Assembly (NCBI GenBank): GCA_963800395.1
Contig: CAWDBD010000014.1
Location: 62,001-126,000, forward strand
Source: DASSBG01 sp963800395
Lineage (GTDB): Bacteria; Pseudomonadota; Gammaproteobacteria; Xanthomonadales; Rhodanobacteraceae
Direction: 5' to 3'
DNA: 64,000 nucleotides
Part shown: positions 17,165 through 26,175 of the stretch, in pieces
Position numbering within the stretch: position 1 is the first letter of the stretch
Layout: each line of letters opens with the position of its first letter
Position numbers and translations under genes: made by a program
Notes under the pieces: model-generated
What the model saw: only the letters and a program-made list of their open reading frames with translations
What the model was told of the DNA's origin: nothing
Databases searched by the model: none

Positions 17165-17328
17165 AGGAGCCTCTGATCAACCCCGGCGCAGACGTCACTG
17201 GCCTGTGTGTGCGCAGACCGCAGGACCGTCGGCGAAGGCAGACAGCCAATCCGCCCTGCGCCACGCCCAAGCCGCTGCGGGCTTTCTGGTCATCATGCCG
17301 CCTGCGCCGGGGTGAGTCAGGGGTTCCT
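17165..17328 (+). repeat. Diverged inverted-repeat element, family II (164 bp)
   Basis: Termini AGGAGCCTCTGATCAACCCC and GGGGTGAGTCAGGGGTTCCT form an imperfect inverted repeat. The right interior (GGGCTTTCTGGTCATCATGCC) matches the family I right arm (GGACTTTCTGGTCGTCATGCC), so this is a shorter, older relative. Another family II end is at 52504-52544. Confidence 0.7.
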
Positions 17329-17357
17329 CAAGTCGATGCAGGCGCTATCATTCGCAC

Positions 17358-18299
17358 ATGCGAAATATTCTGTTGTTGGGTGCCAATGGCCAGGTAGGCT
17401 TCGAATTGGCGCGGGTATTGCCGCCGTTGGGCGATCTGCTGTGTTCGACACGCAGCGGGCGTGCCGGCGTGGCGGCATGCAGGGCGGCGGATCTTGCCGA
17501 GCGCGGTGCCTTGACCCGGATGCTGGACGCCGTGCAGCCCGCAGTAATTGTCAATGCAGCGGCCTACACGGCGGTCGATCGCGCCGAGGACGAACCTGCG
17601 CTGGCGCAGCGAATAAATGGCGAAATGCCGGGCGAAATCGGTACCTGGGCTGCACGGCACAACGCGGCTGTGCTGCACTATTCCACTGATTACGTTTTTT
17701 CCGGTGATGGCGACAGGCCCTGGCGCGAGGATGATGATACTGCGCCGCTGGGCGAGTACGGACGCAGCAAGCTGGCGGGGGAGCAGGCTTTGGCAGCCAG
17801 TGGCTGCAACCATCTGATTCTGCGCACGGCCTGGGTGTATGCGGCGCGAGGACACAATTTCCTGTTGTCGATGCTGCGACTGGCGCGCCAGCGCGACGAG
17901 TTGCGCGTGGTCGCAGACCAGCACGGTTCGCCGACACCGGCAGCATCGATAGCCGCAGCCACCGCGTTGCTGCTGGCGCGCTGGCTGCCCATGCCGGATG
18001 AAGCGCGGGATGAAAGGTCGGGCGTGTATCATCTGACCAGCGCCGGGGCCTGTACCTGGCATCAGTTTGCCGAGGCCATCGTCGAGCGAGGTCACGCAGT
18101 CGGGCTGTTGTCACGGCGCGTTCCCGTCGTCGCGATCGGCAGTGACGAATTTCCGACCCGCGCCAAACGTCCCGCGTGGTCGGTGCTCGATTGCAGCCGC
18201 TTGCGCGAAACATTTGACCTGGCCTTGCCGGACTGGCGGCGCGGCCTGGACCTGGTGCTCGCGGACCTCGTTGCCGCCGGGCCCGGCCATACGGAGTAA
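17358..18299 (+). CDS. rmlD: dTDP-4-dehydrorhamnose reductase
   Basis: This encodes 313 residues in an extended SDR fold. It has GANGQVG (8-14), NAAAYTAVDRAE, STDYVFSGD and the catalytic pair YGRSK. The enzyme makes dTDP-L-rhamnose, the final step of the RmlABCD pathway. rmlA, rmlB and rmlC are not in the window. The gene precedes manC by seven bases, so both sugar-nucleotide genes are likely one transcript feeding lipopolysaccharide or exopolysaccharide synthesis. The 5' side carries the family II repeat, which may separate it from the upstream lipoprotein gene. Confidence 0.9.
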   Translation: MRNILLLGANGQVGFELARVLPPLGDLLCSTRSGRAGVAACRAADLAERGALTRMLDAVQPAVIVNAAAYTAVDRAEDEPALAQRINGEMPGEIGTWAARHNAAVLHYSTDYVFSGDGDRPWREDDDTAPLGEYGRSKLAGEQALAASGCNHLILRTAWVYAARGHNFLLSMLRLARQRDELRVVADQHGSPTPAASIAAATALLLARWLPMPDEARDERSGVYHLTSAGACTWHQFAEAIVERGHAVGLLSRRVPVVAIGSDEFPTRAKRPAWSVLDCSRLRETFDLALPDWRRGLDLVLADLVAAGPGHTE

Positions 18300-18306
18300 T
18301 TGCACG

Positions 18307-19764
18307 ATGCTGATTCCTGTCATCCTTTCGGGCGGCGCCGGTAGCCGTCTGTGGCCTGTTTCTCGGCGCGCATGGCCAAAGCCGTTCATGCGCATGGCCG
18401 ATGGCCAGTCTCTGCTGTACAAGACACTGGATCGCGCGCTGAGCCTGCCGGATGTCGGTGCCGTGCTCACCGTGACATCGCGTGATCACTTTTTTCTCAG
18501 CCGCGACGAGTACCTCAAGCATCCGCAGGGGGCGTCGATCGAACTGCCGTTTCTGCTGGAACCGATGGGCCGCAATACGGCACCGGCCGTACTGCTGGCG
18601 GCGCTGCAGGTACAGGAGGCCTACGGCCCGGATACTACCCTGCTGGTGCTGCCTTCCGATCACCTTATCAGCGATACCGGCGCCTTTGCCGCCGATGTTG
18701 CCCTGGCCATGCAACTGGCAGAACAGGGGCGCCTCGTGACTTTCGGTATCGTGCCGGATCATGCCGAGACCGGTTTCGGTTACATCTGCAAGGGTGACGC
18801 ACTGCAGCCCGCCGGTTTTGTTGTCGATGCCTTCAAGGAGAAGCCGGACCAGGCCACGGCGCAGAAGTATGTGGCCAGCGGCCAGTACCTGTGGAACTCG
18901 GGCATGTTCTGTTTTCGCAGCCAGGACCTGATCGACGCGGCCGCCGAGCATTGTGCCGATGTGCTGGCGGCGGTGCGCGCCTGTCATGCCAGCGGCCACG
19001 ACCGCATGGGTGCGATGGAATACGATGCAGACGACTTTGCCGCCCAGCCCGACATCTCGCTGGACTACGCGGTGATGGAGCGTGCCGACAACGTGGCTGT
19101 GGTGCCGGCCTCGTTCGACTGGAACGATATCGGTTCATGGAAGGCGCTGAGCGAGCTTGACGAGGGCGAGGCGCCCGATGCCGACGGCAACCGCGTGCAG
19201 GGACAGGCGGTGTTGCTGGACTGCCGGAATTGCTATGTGCATGGCAGCGAAGGGCGCATGATTGCCGCCGTCGGGGTCGAGGAACTGGTGATTGTCGATA
19301 CCCCGGATGCGGTGCTGGTCAGCGATCGCGAGCACGCCCAGCAGGTCAAGCAGGTGGTCGAGCAACTGAAGGCGGAAAAACACCCGTCGGCCCGTACCCA
19401 TATCACTGCTCACCGGCCCTGGGGCAGCTACACGATTCTTGAAGATGCCGAGGACTGCAAGGTGAAGCGCCTCACGGTCAAGGCCGGCGGCATCCTGTCC
19501 CTGCAACGTCATCAGCGTCGCAGCGAACACTGGACGGTGGTCGACGGCGAGGCCAGTGTGCGCGTTGGTGATGACGAATACACGCTGGAGCGCAATCAGT
19601 CCTGCTACATCCCCATGAACACCCTGCACCGGCTGGAAAACCGCAGTGATCAAGATCTGCACCTGATCGAGGTGCAGTGTGGCGACTATTTCGGCGAAGA
19701 CGATATCGAACGACTCGAGGATGTCTATGGGCGTGCTCGTGATGTCGCGAACGACCGCAACTGA
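18307..19764 (+). CDS. manC: Bifunctional mannose-1-phosphate guanylyltransferase / mannose-6-phosphate isomerase
   Basis: This encodes 485 residues. The nucleotidyltransferase domain (about 1-285) begins with the pyrophosphorylase signature LSGGAGSRLWPVSR and has FKEKPD and WNSGMFCF. The C-terminal type II PMI cupin (about 365-475) has RPWGSYTILED, SLQRHQRRSEHWTVVDGEA and the closing ENRSDQDLHLIEVQCGDYFGEDDI. It converts fructose-6-phosphate to mannose-6-phosphate and mannose-1-phosphate to GDP-mannose. This fused layout corresponds to xanthomonad XanB and pseudomonad AlgA/WbpW. It follows rmlD. Confidence 0.95.
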   Translation: MLIPVILSGGAGSRLWPVSRRAWPKPFMRMADGQSLLYKTLDRALSLPDVGAVLTVTSRDHFFLSRDEYLKHPQGASIELPFLLEPMGRNTAPAVLLAALQVQEAYGPDTTLLVLPSDHLISDTGAFAADVALAMQLAEQGRLVTFGIVPDHAETGFGYICKGDALQPAGFVVDAFKEKPDQATAQKYVASGQYLWNSGMFCFRSQDLIDAAAEHCADVLAAVRACHASGHDRMGAMEYDADDFAAQPDISLDYAVMERADNVAVVPASFDWNDIGSWKALSELDEGEAPDADGNRVQGQAVLLDCRNCYVHGSEGRMIAAVGVEELVIVDTPDAVLVSDREHAQQVKQVVEQLKAEKHPSARTHITAHRPWGSYTILEDAEDCKVKRLTVKAGGILSLQRHQRRSEHWTVVDGEASVRVGDDEYTLERNQSCYIPMNTLHRLENRSDQDLHLIEVQCGDYFGEDDIERLEDVYGRARDVANDRN

Positions 19765-19794
19765 CCGTTCCAACAACCGATACCACGCGTCACC

Positions 19795-19925
19795 GTCATC
19801 CTGGGGCCGAACGAAGTGAGGAACCCGGGATCCATTGCGATCTTTTCCGGGAATGAAAATATTCCGCAACGTTGATGAATCCAAAAATGGATCCCGGGTT
19901 CCGCCTGCGGCGGCCCCAGAATGAC
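19795..19925. repeat. REP-like inverted repeat pair
   Basis: A left arm GTCATCCTGGGGCCG...AACCCGGGATCCATT (19795-19836) faces its near-complement (19886-19925) across about 49 bases. A small GGAAT/ATTCC hairpin lies in the loop. The same family occurs at 9430-9480, 9592-9662 and 9970-10012. It lies between manC and prmC and could also act as a transcript-end structure. Confidence 0.85.
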
Positions 19926-19993
19926 GCACTGTTTCAAGTACGCGCGACAAGCGGTGGCAGCACTGCCTCGGAGACGCAATCAGAAAGACAACG

Positions 19994-20854
19994 ATGCCCA
20001 AATCCAGATATCCCATTTCCGCAAAACTTGCCGAAGCCCGCACGCATCTGAATGACCGCTTCGAGGCCGAGTTGCTGCTCTGCCATGTGCTGAAGCGCGA
20101 CCGCAGTTGGCTGATGGCCCATGCCACCGATGCAATCGACTCCGATCACGCTGCGCAATACGATGCGCTGGTCGAACGTCGCCGCGACGGCGAACCGGTG
20201 GCCTACATCATGGGCGTGCGCGGCTTCTGGAAAATGGACCTGGCCGTATCGCCCGCGGTTCTGATTCCGCGCCCGGAGACCGAACTGCTGGTGGAGCAGG
20301 CGCTCGAGCGGCTACCCCCGGGGCAGGCTTGCACAGTCGCCGACCTCGGCACCGGCAGTGGCGCGGTTGCGCTTGCCATCGCCAGCGAGCGACGGCGTGC
20401 CGAAGTGACTGCCACCGACGCCAGCGAAGATGCACTGGCTGTCGCACGCGCCAATGCCGAGCGTCTGGGCCTGGACACGCTTGTGTTTGTGCAAGGCGAC
20501 TGGTGGCAGCCGCTGGCGGGTCGCCGCTTCGATATCATCGTCAGCAATCCACCCTACATCGCCGCCGATGACCATCACCTCGGGCAGGGCGACCTGCGTC
20601 ACGAGCCGCTGGTGGCGCTGGCGTCAGGTAGTGATGGCCTGGATGCCATTCGCCAGATTGTGGCGGGCGCGGCGGCACATCTTGACGCCGGTGGCTGGCT
20701 GTTGCTGGAACACGGCTGGAACCAGGGGGCGGCCGTACGGGCCCTGCTCGAGCAGGCCGGCTTCGACCAGATCTTCAGTGCGCGCGATCTGCAACAGCAT
20801 GAGCGCGTGAGCGGCGGACGTAAGCCGCAGTCGGATCAGGTCGTTGCCCGCTGA
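19994..20854 (+). CDS. prmC: Peptide chain release factor N5-glutamine methyltransferase
   Basis: This encodes 286 residues, with a helical N-terminal release-factor-binding domain (1-85) and a class I SAM methyltransferase domain. Motif I is VADLGTGSGAVALAIASE, and NPPY is at 185-188. GVRGFWKMDLAVSPAVLIPRPETELLVE is diagnostic for HemK/PrmC. It methylates the GGQ glutamine of RF1/RF2. It stands alone here rather than next to prfA. Confidence 0.93.
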   Translation: MPKSRYPISAKLAEARTHLNDRFEAELLLCHVLKRDRSWLMAHATDAIDSDHAAQYDALVERRRDGEPVAYIMGVRGFWKMDLAVSPAVLIPRPETELLVEQALERLPPGQACTVADLGTGSGAVALAIASERRRAEVTATDASEDALAVARANAERLGLDTLVFVQGDWWQPLAGRRFDIIVSNPPYIAADDHHLGQGDLRHEPLVALASGSDGLDAIRQIVAGAAAHLDAGGWLLLEHGWNQGAAVRALLEQAGFDQIFSARDLQQHERVSGGRKPQSDQVVAR

Positions 20855-20945
20855 GTCCCGGGCGAAGCCGCATCAGAAGCCGCTCACGCGTGAACGGACT
20901 TTCAGGATGCCTGTGCAAAAAATTGGGAGACCTTGGGCAGTGATG

Positions 20946-22373
20946 TCAGCTGGTCTTCTTGTACGCCGCCAGGGCACGCTCGCGTCCTTCGGACAGGTCC
21001 ACCAGCGGCCTGGCGGGATAGTCGCAGTCGTGCTGGCTCAGCTCTTCGGCATGTTGCCACGGCTCCATCCGCGCCGCCCTGGACAGATCGGCCAGCTCCG
21101 GGACCCAGCGTGCAATGTAGTCGCCCTCGGGATCGAAGCGGCGGGCCTGCAGGACCGGATTGAAGATGCGGAAATAGGGGGCTGCATCGGCACCGGTGCC
21201 GGCGGTCCACTGCCAACCCTGGGTGTTGCTTGCCAGGTCGGCGTCCACCAGGGTGTCCCAGAACCAGCGTGCGCCGTGCAGCCAGTGCGCGCGCATGTGC
21301 TTGGTGAGGTAGCTGGCCACCAGCATGCGCACGCGGTTGTGCATCCAGCCGGTGTGCCACAGCTCGCGCATGCCTGCATCAATGATGGGTACGCCGGTGC
21401 GGCCCTGTTGCCAGGCGCGCAGCATGTCCGCACCCGGGTCCTTCCATTCGAAATTTGCAAAGCGCGGATTGAGGTTGTGCGTGGCGGTGTCGGGAAAGTG
21501 ATACAGCAGGTGACAGGAGAACTCGCGCCAGCCGATTTCCGCGATGTACTTGTCGATGTCAGCATGTGAACGGTCGGCGCAGGACTCGACTGCTGCGACC
21601 ACCCGCCGTGGTGAAATCTCGCCGAAGTGCAGATGGGGTGACATGCGCGAGGTGCCGCGCACAGGCGGGTGATCACGTCGCTTCGAGTAGCCGCTCAGGG
21701 CATCGTCGACAAAGTCGTCCAGTGCCTGTCGCGCGCCGACCTCGCCTGGTGTGAAGCGTTGCCAGAAGCCCTTGTCCCAGGGCAGCGACGGGTTCAGGCC
21801 AAGCGCATCCAGTGGCACGCCGCCATCCAGTGGCATCTTGTTCCTGCCCGGGCCAAGCCGTTCGGGTGCCTGCCACAGGCGCGTGTCGATGCCGGCTGCA
21901 CGGGCCGCCTTCCAGAATGGGGTGAAGACCTTGTATGGCGTGTCCTGCTGGGTGGAAATCTCCCACGGTTCGAACAGCAGCGCGGCATTGAAGCTGTGCG
22001 GGTCCAGCCCGTCCTCAGTCAAGGCCTGCTTGATTGCGGCATCACGCTCGCGTACCGCCGGTTCGTAGCGGCGATTCCAGAACACGGTCTCGGCCGAGCA
22101 CGAACGGGCCAGTTGCCGCAGCGTGTCCAGGCTGTTGCCGATGGCGAAATGCAGGCGCGATCCGCGCTGCTCCAGCGTCGAGGCCAAAGCACCAAGTGAT
22201 CGGTGCCGCCAGGCATTGGAAGCGGCGCCGGGCGCCCACTCGCCTTCTTCACCAGGCGCATGCACATAAACGGGTATCGGCAGGTAGCCCTGCTCGATCG
22301 CCGCGCGCAGCGCCGGATTGTCGTCCAGCCTCAGGTCGTCCCTGAACCACACAATCGCCTTCCTGTCGCTCAT
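20946..22373 (-). CDS. phrB: Deoxyribodipyrimidine photolyase (CPD photolyase)
   Basis: This encodes 475 residues, the usual class I length. The N-terminal antenna Rossmann domain starts IVWFRDDLRLDDNPAL. The FAD domain carries RGTSRMSPHLHFGEISPR, IAEIGWREFSCHLLYHFP, TGVPIIDAGMRELWHTGWMHNRVRM and ASNTQGWQWTAGTGADAAPYFRIFNP. It repairs UV pyrimidine dimers using blue light. ATG at 22373 has AAAGG upstream. The longer upstream frame overlaps the promoter of the M16 gene and is not used. It is a second DNA-damage gene in this window with uvrB. Confidence 0.95.
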   Translation of the reverse strand: MSDRKAIVWFRDDLRLDDNPALRAAIEQGYLPIPVYVHAPGEEGEWAPGAASNAWRHRSLGALASTLEQRGSRLHFAIGNSLDTLRQLARSCSAETVFWNRRYEPAVRERDAAIKQALTEDGLDPHSFNAALLFEPWEISTQQDTPYKVFTPFWKAARAAGIDTRLWQAPERLGPGRNKMPLDGGVPLDALGLNPSLPWDKGFWQRFTPGEVGARQALDDFVDDALSGYSKRRDHPPVRGTSRMSPHLHFGEISPRRVVAAVESCADRSHADIDKYIAEIGWREFSCHLLYHFPDTATHNLNPRFANFEWKDPGADMLRAWQQGRTGVPIIDAGMRELWHTGWMHNRVRMLVASYLTKHMRAHWLHGARWFWDTLVDADLASNTQGWQWTAGTGADAAPYFRIFNPVLQARRFDPEGDYIARWVPELADLSRAARMEPWQHAEELSQHDCDYPARPLVDLSEGRERALAAYKKTS

Positions 22374-22617
22374 TGAATTGCCTTTCGTCGTGTGCTCGGG
22401 CGGCAGGCCAGTGTAGCGGGGCAAATTGAACGTTTCACGCCCGCGGCGGTCAAAACCGGCGCTGCACCCAGGCGCACGGTCGTGCGTCACCGGCGGTCGA
22501 TTTGATCCCGACCGGTTCCGTTTCATCAAGCCCGTGCATGCACACGGACTTGCCTGACGGCCTCCCGTTTTCCGCGCTGGTGTTTCGCGTGGCCTGGTGG
22601 GGCAAAGGAGTGAAGTG

Positions 22618-25296
22618 ATGACAAAGCAAGGCAGGCTCTTGATACTGGCCGGACTGGCCGCGCTGATGGCTCTTGGCAGCGCCGTCACGGCGGTCGCCAA
22701 ACCCGTCCCCCGCAGTGTCACCCGCGCGACCCTGGATAATGGTCTGCGTGTCGTGATCGTGCGCAACACGCTGGCGCCGGTGGTGACCACGGAGATGAAC
22801 TATCTGGCCGGTTCCAACGAAGTGCCGAAAGGTTTTCCCGGTACCGCGCATGCGGTCGAGCACATGATGTTCCGCGGCAGCCCGGGCTTGAGCAAGGACC
22901 AGCTCGGCGCGATTGCCGCCAACATGGGCGGTGATTTCAATGCCGACACGACCGAAGGCGTAACCCAGTATTTCTTTACCGTGCCCGCGTCGGATCTTGA
23001 CGTGGCGCTGAAAATTCATGCCATCCGCATGCGTGGCGTGAACATGGATGCCGGGGATTGGAAAAAGGAGCGCGGCGCGATCGAGCAGGAAGTGTCGCGC
23101 GACAACTCCAATCCCGGCTACAAGTTCTTCACCGAGCTGCGGGAGCGCATGTTCAAGGGCACGCCCTATGCGCATACCGGCCTGGGCACGCGCCCCTCGT
23201 TCGACAAGACCACGGCCAAGGCCCTGAAGTCCTTTCATGACAGCTGGTATGCACCCAACAACGCCATCCTGGTGATTGCAGGCAATGTCGATCCGCAGAC
23301 CACGCTGACCGAGGTAAAGTCGCTGTTCGGTGACATACCTCGCAAGACGATTCCGGAAAGGCCCGCTTTCAAGTTCCGGCAGGTGGCGGCGCATACCGTG
23401 AAGCTGCCCACTGATTATCCGGTCGGCCTGGTGTTGCGGGCCTGGCGCATGCCGGGTCTGCGCGACAAGGACTACGCGACCGCCATGGTGTTGTCGCAGG
23501 CACTGGGGTCCAAGCGCGGTGACCTGTTTGCCATGGGCATGACCGGCAAGGCGCTGTTTGCCGGCTTCAGTGGTTCGTTTCTGCCTCAGGCGGGCCTGGG
23601 CTTTGCCGAGGCGGCTTTTCCGCGGGGTGGTGATGCAAGCAAGGTGCTGAAGGGCGTCGATGCGGTCATGGCCCATGCGGTCGCCAAGGGCATTCCCGCC
23701 GATCTGGTGGCAGCGGCGAAGAACAAGGCGATTGCCGGCCTGGAATTCCAGAAGAATTCGGTCTCGGGCCTGGCCAATGCATGGTCGCAGGCGCTCGCCT
23801 ATCAGGGCGTGGACTCCCCCGGCGCGGTGAAGAGCGCGATCGAGGCGGTAACGCCGGCCGGGGTCAACGCGCTGGCCAAGCGCATCTTCAAGCCCGAACA
23901 TGCCATCACCGCCATCCTGACCCCGCAGTCCTCGGGCAAGCCGGTATCACACAAGGGCTTTGGTGGAGCCGAGAGTTTTGCCAGCAAGCCCAATGGCCCG
24001 GTGGTATTGCCGGATTGGGCCAGGCAGGCCTTTGCCAAGCTGACGGTGCCGCAGTCGGCCATTCACCCCGAATCGTTCACGCTCGACAATGGTCTGCGAG
24101 TGATCGTGCAGCCCGAATCGGTGAGCAGGACGGTCGAGGTGTATGGTCAGATCAAGACCAATCAGGACATGCAGGCGCCCGCCGGCAGCGAAGGTGTAGC
24201 CGGGGTATTGAATGGCCTGTTCAACTTTGGCAGCACGCATCTTGGTCGCCTGCAGTACCAGCAGGCACTGGATGCGATCAGTGCCAGCGAGAGCGGCGGG
24301 TCCAGTTTTTCGCTCAAGGTGCCGGTGGCTCACTTCGCCCAGGGCATGAAGCTGCTGGCCGACAACGAGCTGCACCCGGCAATGCCACAACGCGCTTTCA
24401 TGGTGATGCAGCACAACCAGGCCGGCGCTGCAGCCGGCACGATCAAGTCACCCGGCTTTCTCAACAGCATTCATCTCGATCGGGCCTTGTACCCGAAGGA
24501 CGACCCGGGTCTGCGTTATGCCACGCCCAAATCGGTCAAGTCGCTGAAGCTGACCGACGTCAAGAACTATCATGACAAGACCTTCCGTCCGGACATGACC
24601 ACCATCGTCATTGTCGGGGACGTGAGCGAGGCACAGGCGCGCAAGGCGGTCGAAACCAGCTTTGGCCATTGGCAGGCCAGCGGAGCGAAGCCGAAGACCG
24701 ACTATCCCGCCGTGCCGATGAACAAGCCCAGCCAGTTCAATACGCCCGACAGCGCGGCAGTGCAGGACTCGGTGACGCTGGCACACAATGTCGAACTGAC
24801 CTACAACAGCCCGGATCGCTTTGCCGTGCAACTGGGCAATCAGGTACTCAGCGGCGGTGCCTTGTCTTCACGCTTGTGGCGAGATCTGAGAGTCCGGAAC
24901 GGGCTGGTCTACGGTGTTCGCAGCAGCCTCGATCTGGACCGGAATCGCGGACAGTTCGATGTCAACTACGGTTGCGATCCGGACAAGGTTGCCGAGGCAC
25001 GCGCCATGGTGGTGCGCGATATCAAGCAGATGCAGAACGATCCGGTGACCGCCGACGAGTTGCATACGGCCAAGGGCATGCTGTTGCGGCGGATTGCATT
25101 GGGCGAATCGAGCTTTGGTTCGATTGGCGCGCGCCTGCTGAACCTCTCGCTGCAAGGCAAGCCGCTGGACAGTTACACCGTGGCCGCGCACAAGTACATG
25201 GAGCTGGATGCGCCCGCCATCGAGGCGGCGTTCAAAAAGTATTTGAAGCCGGATGACTTTGTCACGGCGGTCAAGGGCCCTGCACCGAAAGGCTAA
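22618..25296 (+). CDS. Periplasmic M16-family zinc metallopeptidase
   Basis: This encodes 892 residues. ATG at 22618 has an AAAGGAG site seven bases upstream. The signal peptide (1-31) ends TAVAK. The first half carries the inverzincin motif HAVEH (78-82) and the downstream Glu region KKERGAIEQEVSRDNS. The second half (from about 480; LDNGLRVIVQPE) is the inactive homologous half of a clamshell peptidase, including the LWRDLRVRNGLVYGVRSSL substrate loop. The family degrades peptides in the periplasm. It is divergent from phrB, with the repeat cluster downstream. Confidence 0.88.
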   Translation: MTKQGRLLILAGLAALMALGSAVTAVAKPVPRSVTRATLDNGLRVVIVRNTLAPVVTTEMNYLAGSNEVPKGFPGTAHAVEHMMFRGSPGLSKDQLGAIAANMGGDFNADTTEGVTQYFFTVPASDLDVALKIHAIRMRGVNMDAGDWKKERGAIEQEVSRDNSNPGYKFFTELRERMFKGTPYAHTGLGTRPSFDKTTAKALKSFHDSWYAPNNAILVIAGNVDPQTTLTEVKSLFGDIPRKTIPERPAFKFRQVAAHTVKLPTDYPVGLVLRAWRMPGLRDKDYATAMVLSQALGSKRGDLFAMGMTGKALFAGFSGSFLPQAGLGFAEAAFPRGGDASKVLKGVDAVMAHAVAKGIPADLVAAAKNKAIAGLEFQKNSVSGLANAWSQALAYQGVDSPGAVKSAIEAVTPAGVNALAKRIFKPEHAITAILTPQSSGKPVSHKGFGGAESFASKPNGPVVLPDWARQAFAKLTVPQSAIHPESFTLDNGLRVIVQPESVSRTVEVYGQIKTNQDMQAPAGSEGVAGVLNGLFNFGSTHLGRLQYQQALDAISASESGGSSFSLKVPVAHFAQGMKLLADNELHPAMPQRAFMVMQHNQAGAAAGTIKSPGFLNSIHLDRALYPKDDPGLRYATPKSVKSLKLTDVKNYHDKTFRPDMTTIVIVGDVSEAQARKAVETSFGHWQASGAKPKTDYPAVPMNKPSQFNTPDSAAVQDSVTLAHNVELTYNSPDRFAVQLGNQVLSGGALSSRLWRDLRVRNGLVYGVRSSLDLDRNRGQFDVNYGCDPDKVAEARAMVVRDIKQMQNDPVTADELHTAKGMLLRRIALGESSFGSIGARLLNLSLQGKPLDSYTVAAHKYMELDAPAIEAAFKKYLKPDDFVTAVKGPAPKG

Positions 25297-25328
25297 GGAG
25301 GGAAGGCGTGCAGAGAACTTCTGGAAAC

Positions 25329-26050
25329 GGTGCGCTTCCTTCGTCAGCAGCACCCTACGGTAAAGCGAAGCGCACCAGCGTGAGCGCCACGCCACGGTAT
25401 TCGGGCGTAGGGTGCTGCTGAGCGCAGCGAAGCGCACCGTTGTTGGAGGTCACGCCACGGTGCGCTTCGTTCCTCAGCAGCACCCTACGGTAAAGTGCAG
25501 CGCACCAGCGTGAGCGCCACGCCACGGTGTTCGGGCGTAGGGTGCTGCTGAGCGCAGCGAAGCGCACCATCGGGGGCTCCAAGAAGCGGTGCGCCTCGTT
25601 CCTCAGCAGCACCCTTCGTCCGAGTGGAAGATCTGGCGATGTAGCCGAACACTTCTGCTCTCCTACTCCCTACTCCCCACTTCCCACTCCCTTCCTCGGT
25701 GCGCTTCCTTCGTCAGCAGCACCCTACGGTAAAGTGCAGCGCACCAGCGTGAGCGCCACGCCACGGTATTCGGGCGTAGGGTGCTGCTGAGCGCAGCGAA
25801 GCGCACCATCGGGGGCTCCAAGAAGCGGTGCGCCTCGCTCCTCAGCAGCACCCTACGTCCGAGTGGAAGATCTGGCGACGCAAGCGAACACTTCTGCTCT
25901 CCTACTCCCTACTCCCCACTCACTCCCCACTCTCCCACTTCCCCACTCTCCCACTTCCCCCACTTCCCACTCCCCACTTCCCACTCCCCACTCCCTTCTT
26001 CGGTGCGCTTCCTTCGTCAGCAGCACCCTACGCGGAGCGATGCGCACCAT
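25329..26050. repeat. Cluster of GGTGCGCTTC/GTAGGGTGC REP elements with CT-rich heptad arrays
   Basis: The entire gap between the M16 gene and hrpA is repeats. GGTGCGCTTCG...CAGCAGCACCC and its inverse GTAGGGTGCTGCTGAG...GCGCACC alternate at 25329, 25407, 25459, 25537, 25588, 25698, 25776, 25827 and 26002. A unit of about 239 bases is tandemly duplicated (25459 onward and 25698 onward). CT-rich arrays of roughly 7-base units (ACTCCCC/ACTTCCC) occupy about 25657-25697 and 25906-26000. Related composites appear at 43645-43790. Confidence 0.93.
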
Positions 26051-26175
26051 GGAGGGTCCCTCGGTATCCTCAAAATCACGGCATTCGTGGGCAGGCCGGG
26101 CGAAGTCATACAATGGGCGGTTTCCGAGCCTTTGCAAGCGTGCCTGTGAGCGGACGAGCGAGAAAACCCTCTGCC

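Noticed and set aside
25828..26175. N-terminal extension of HrpA
   Set aside because: It consists of REP and CT-rich repeats; HrpA homology begins at the ATG at 26176.
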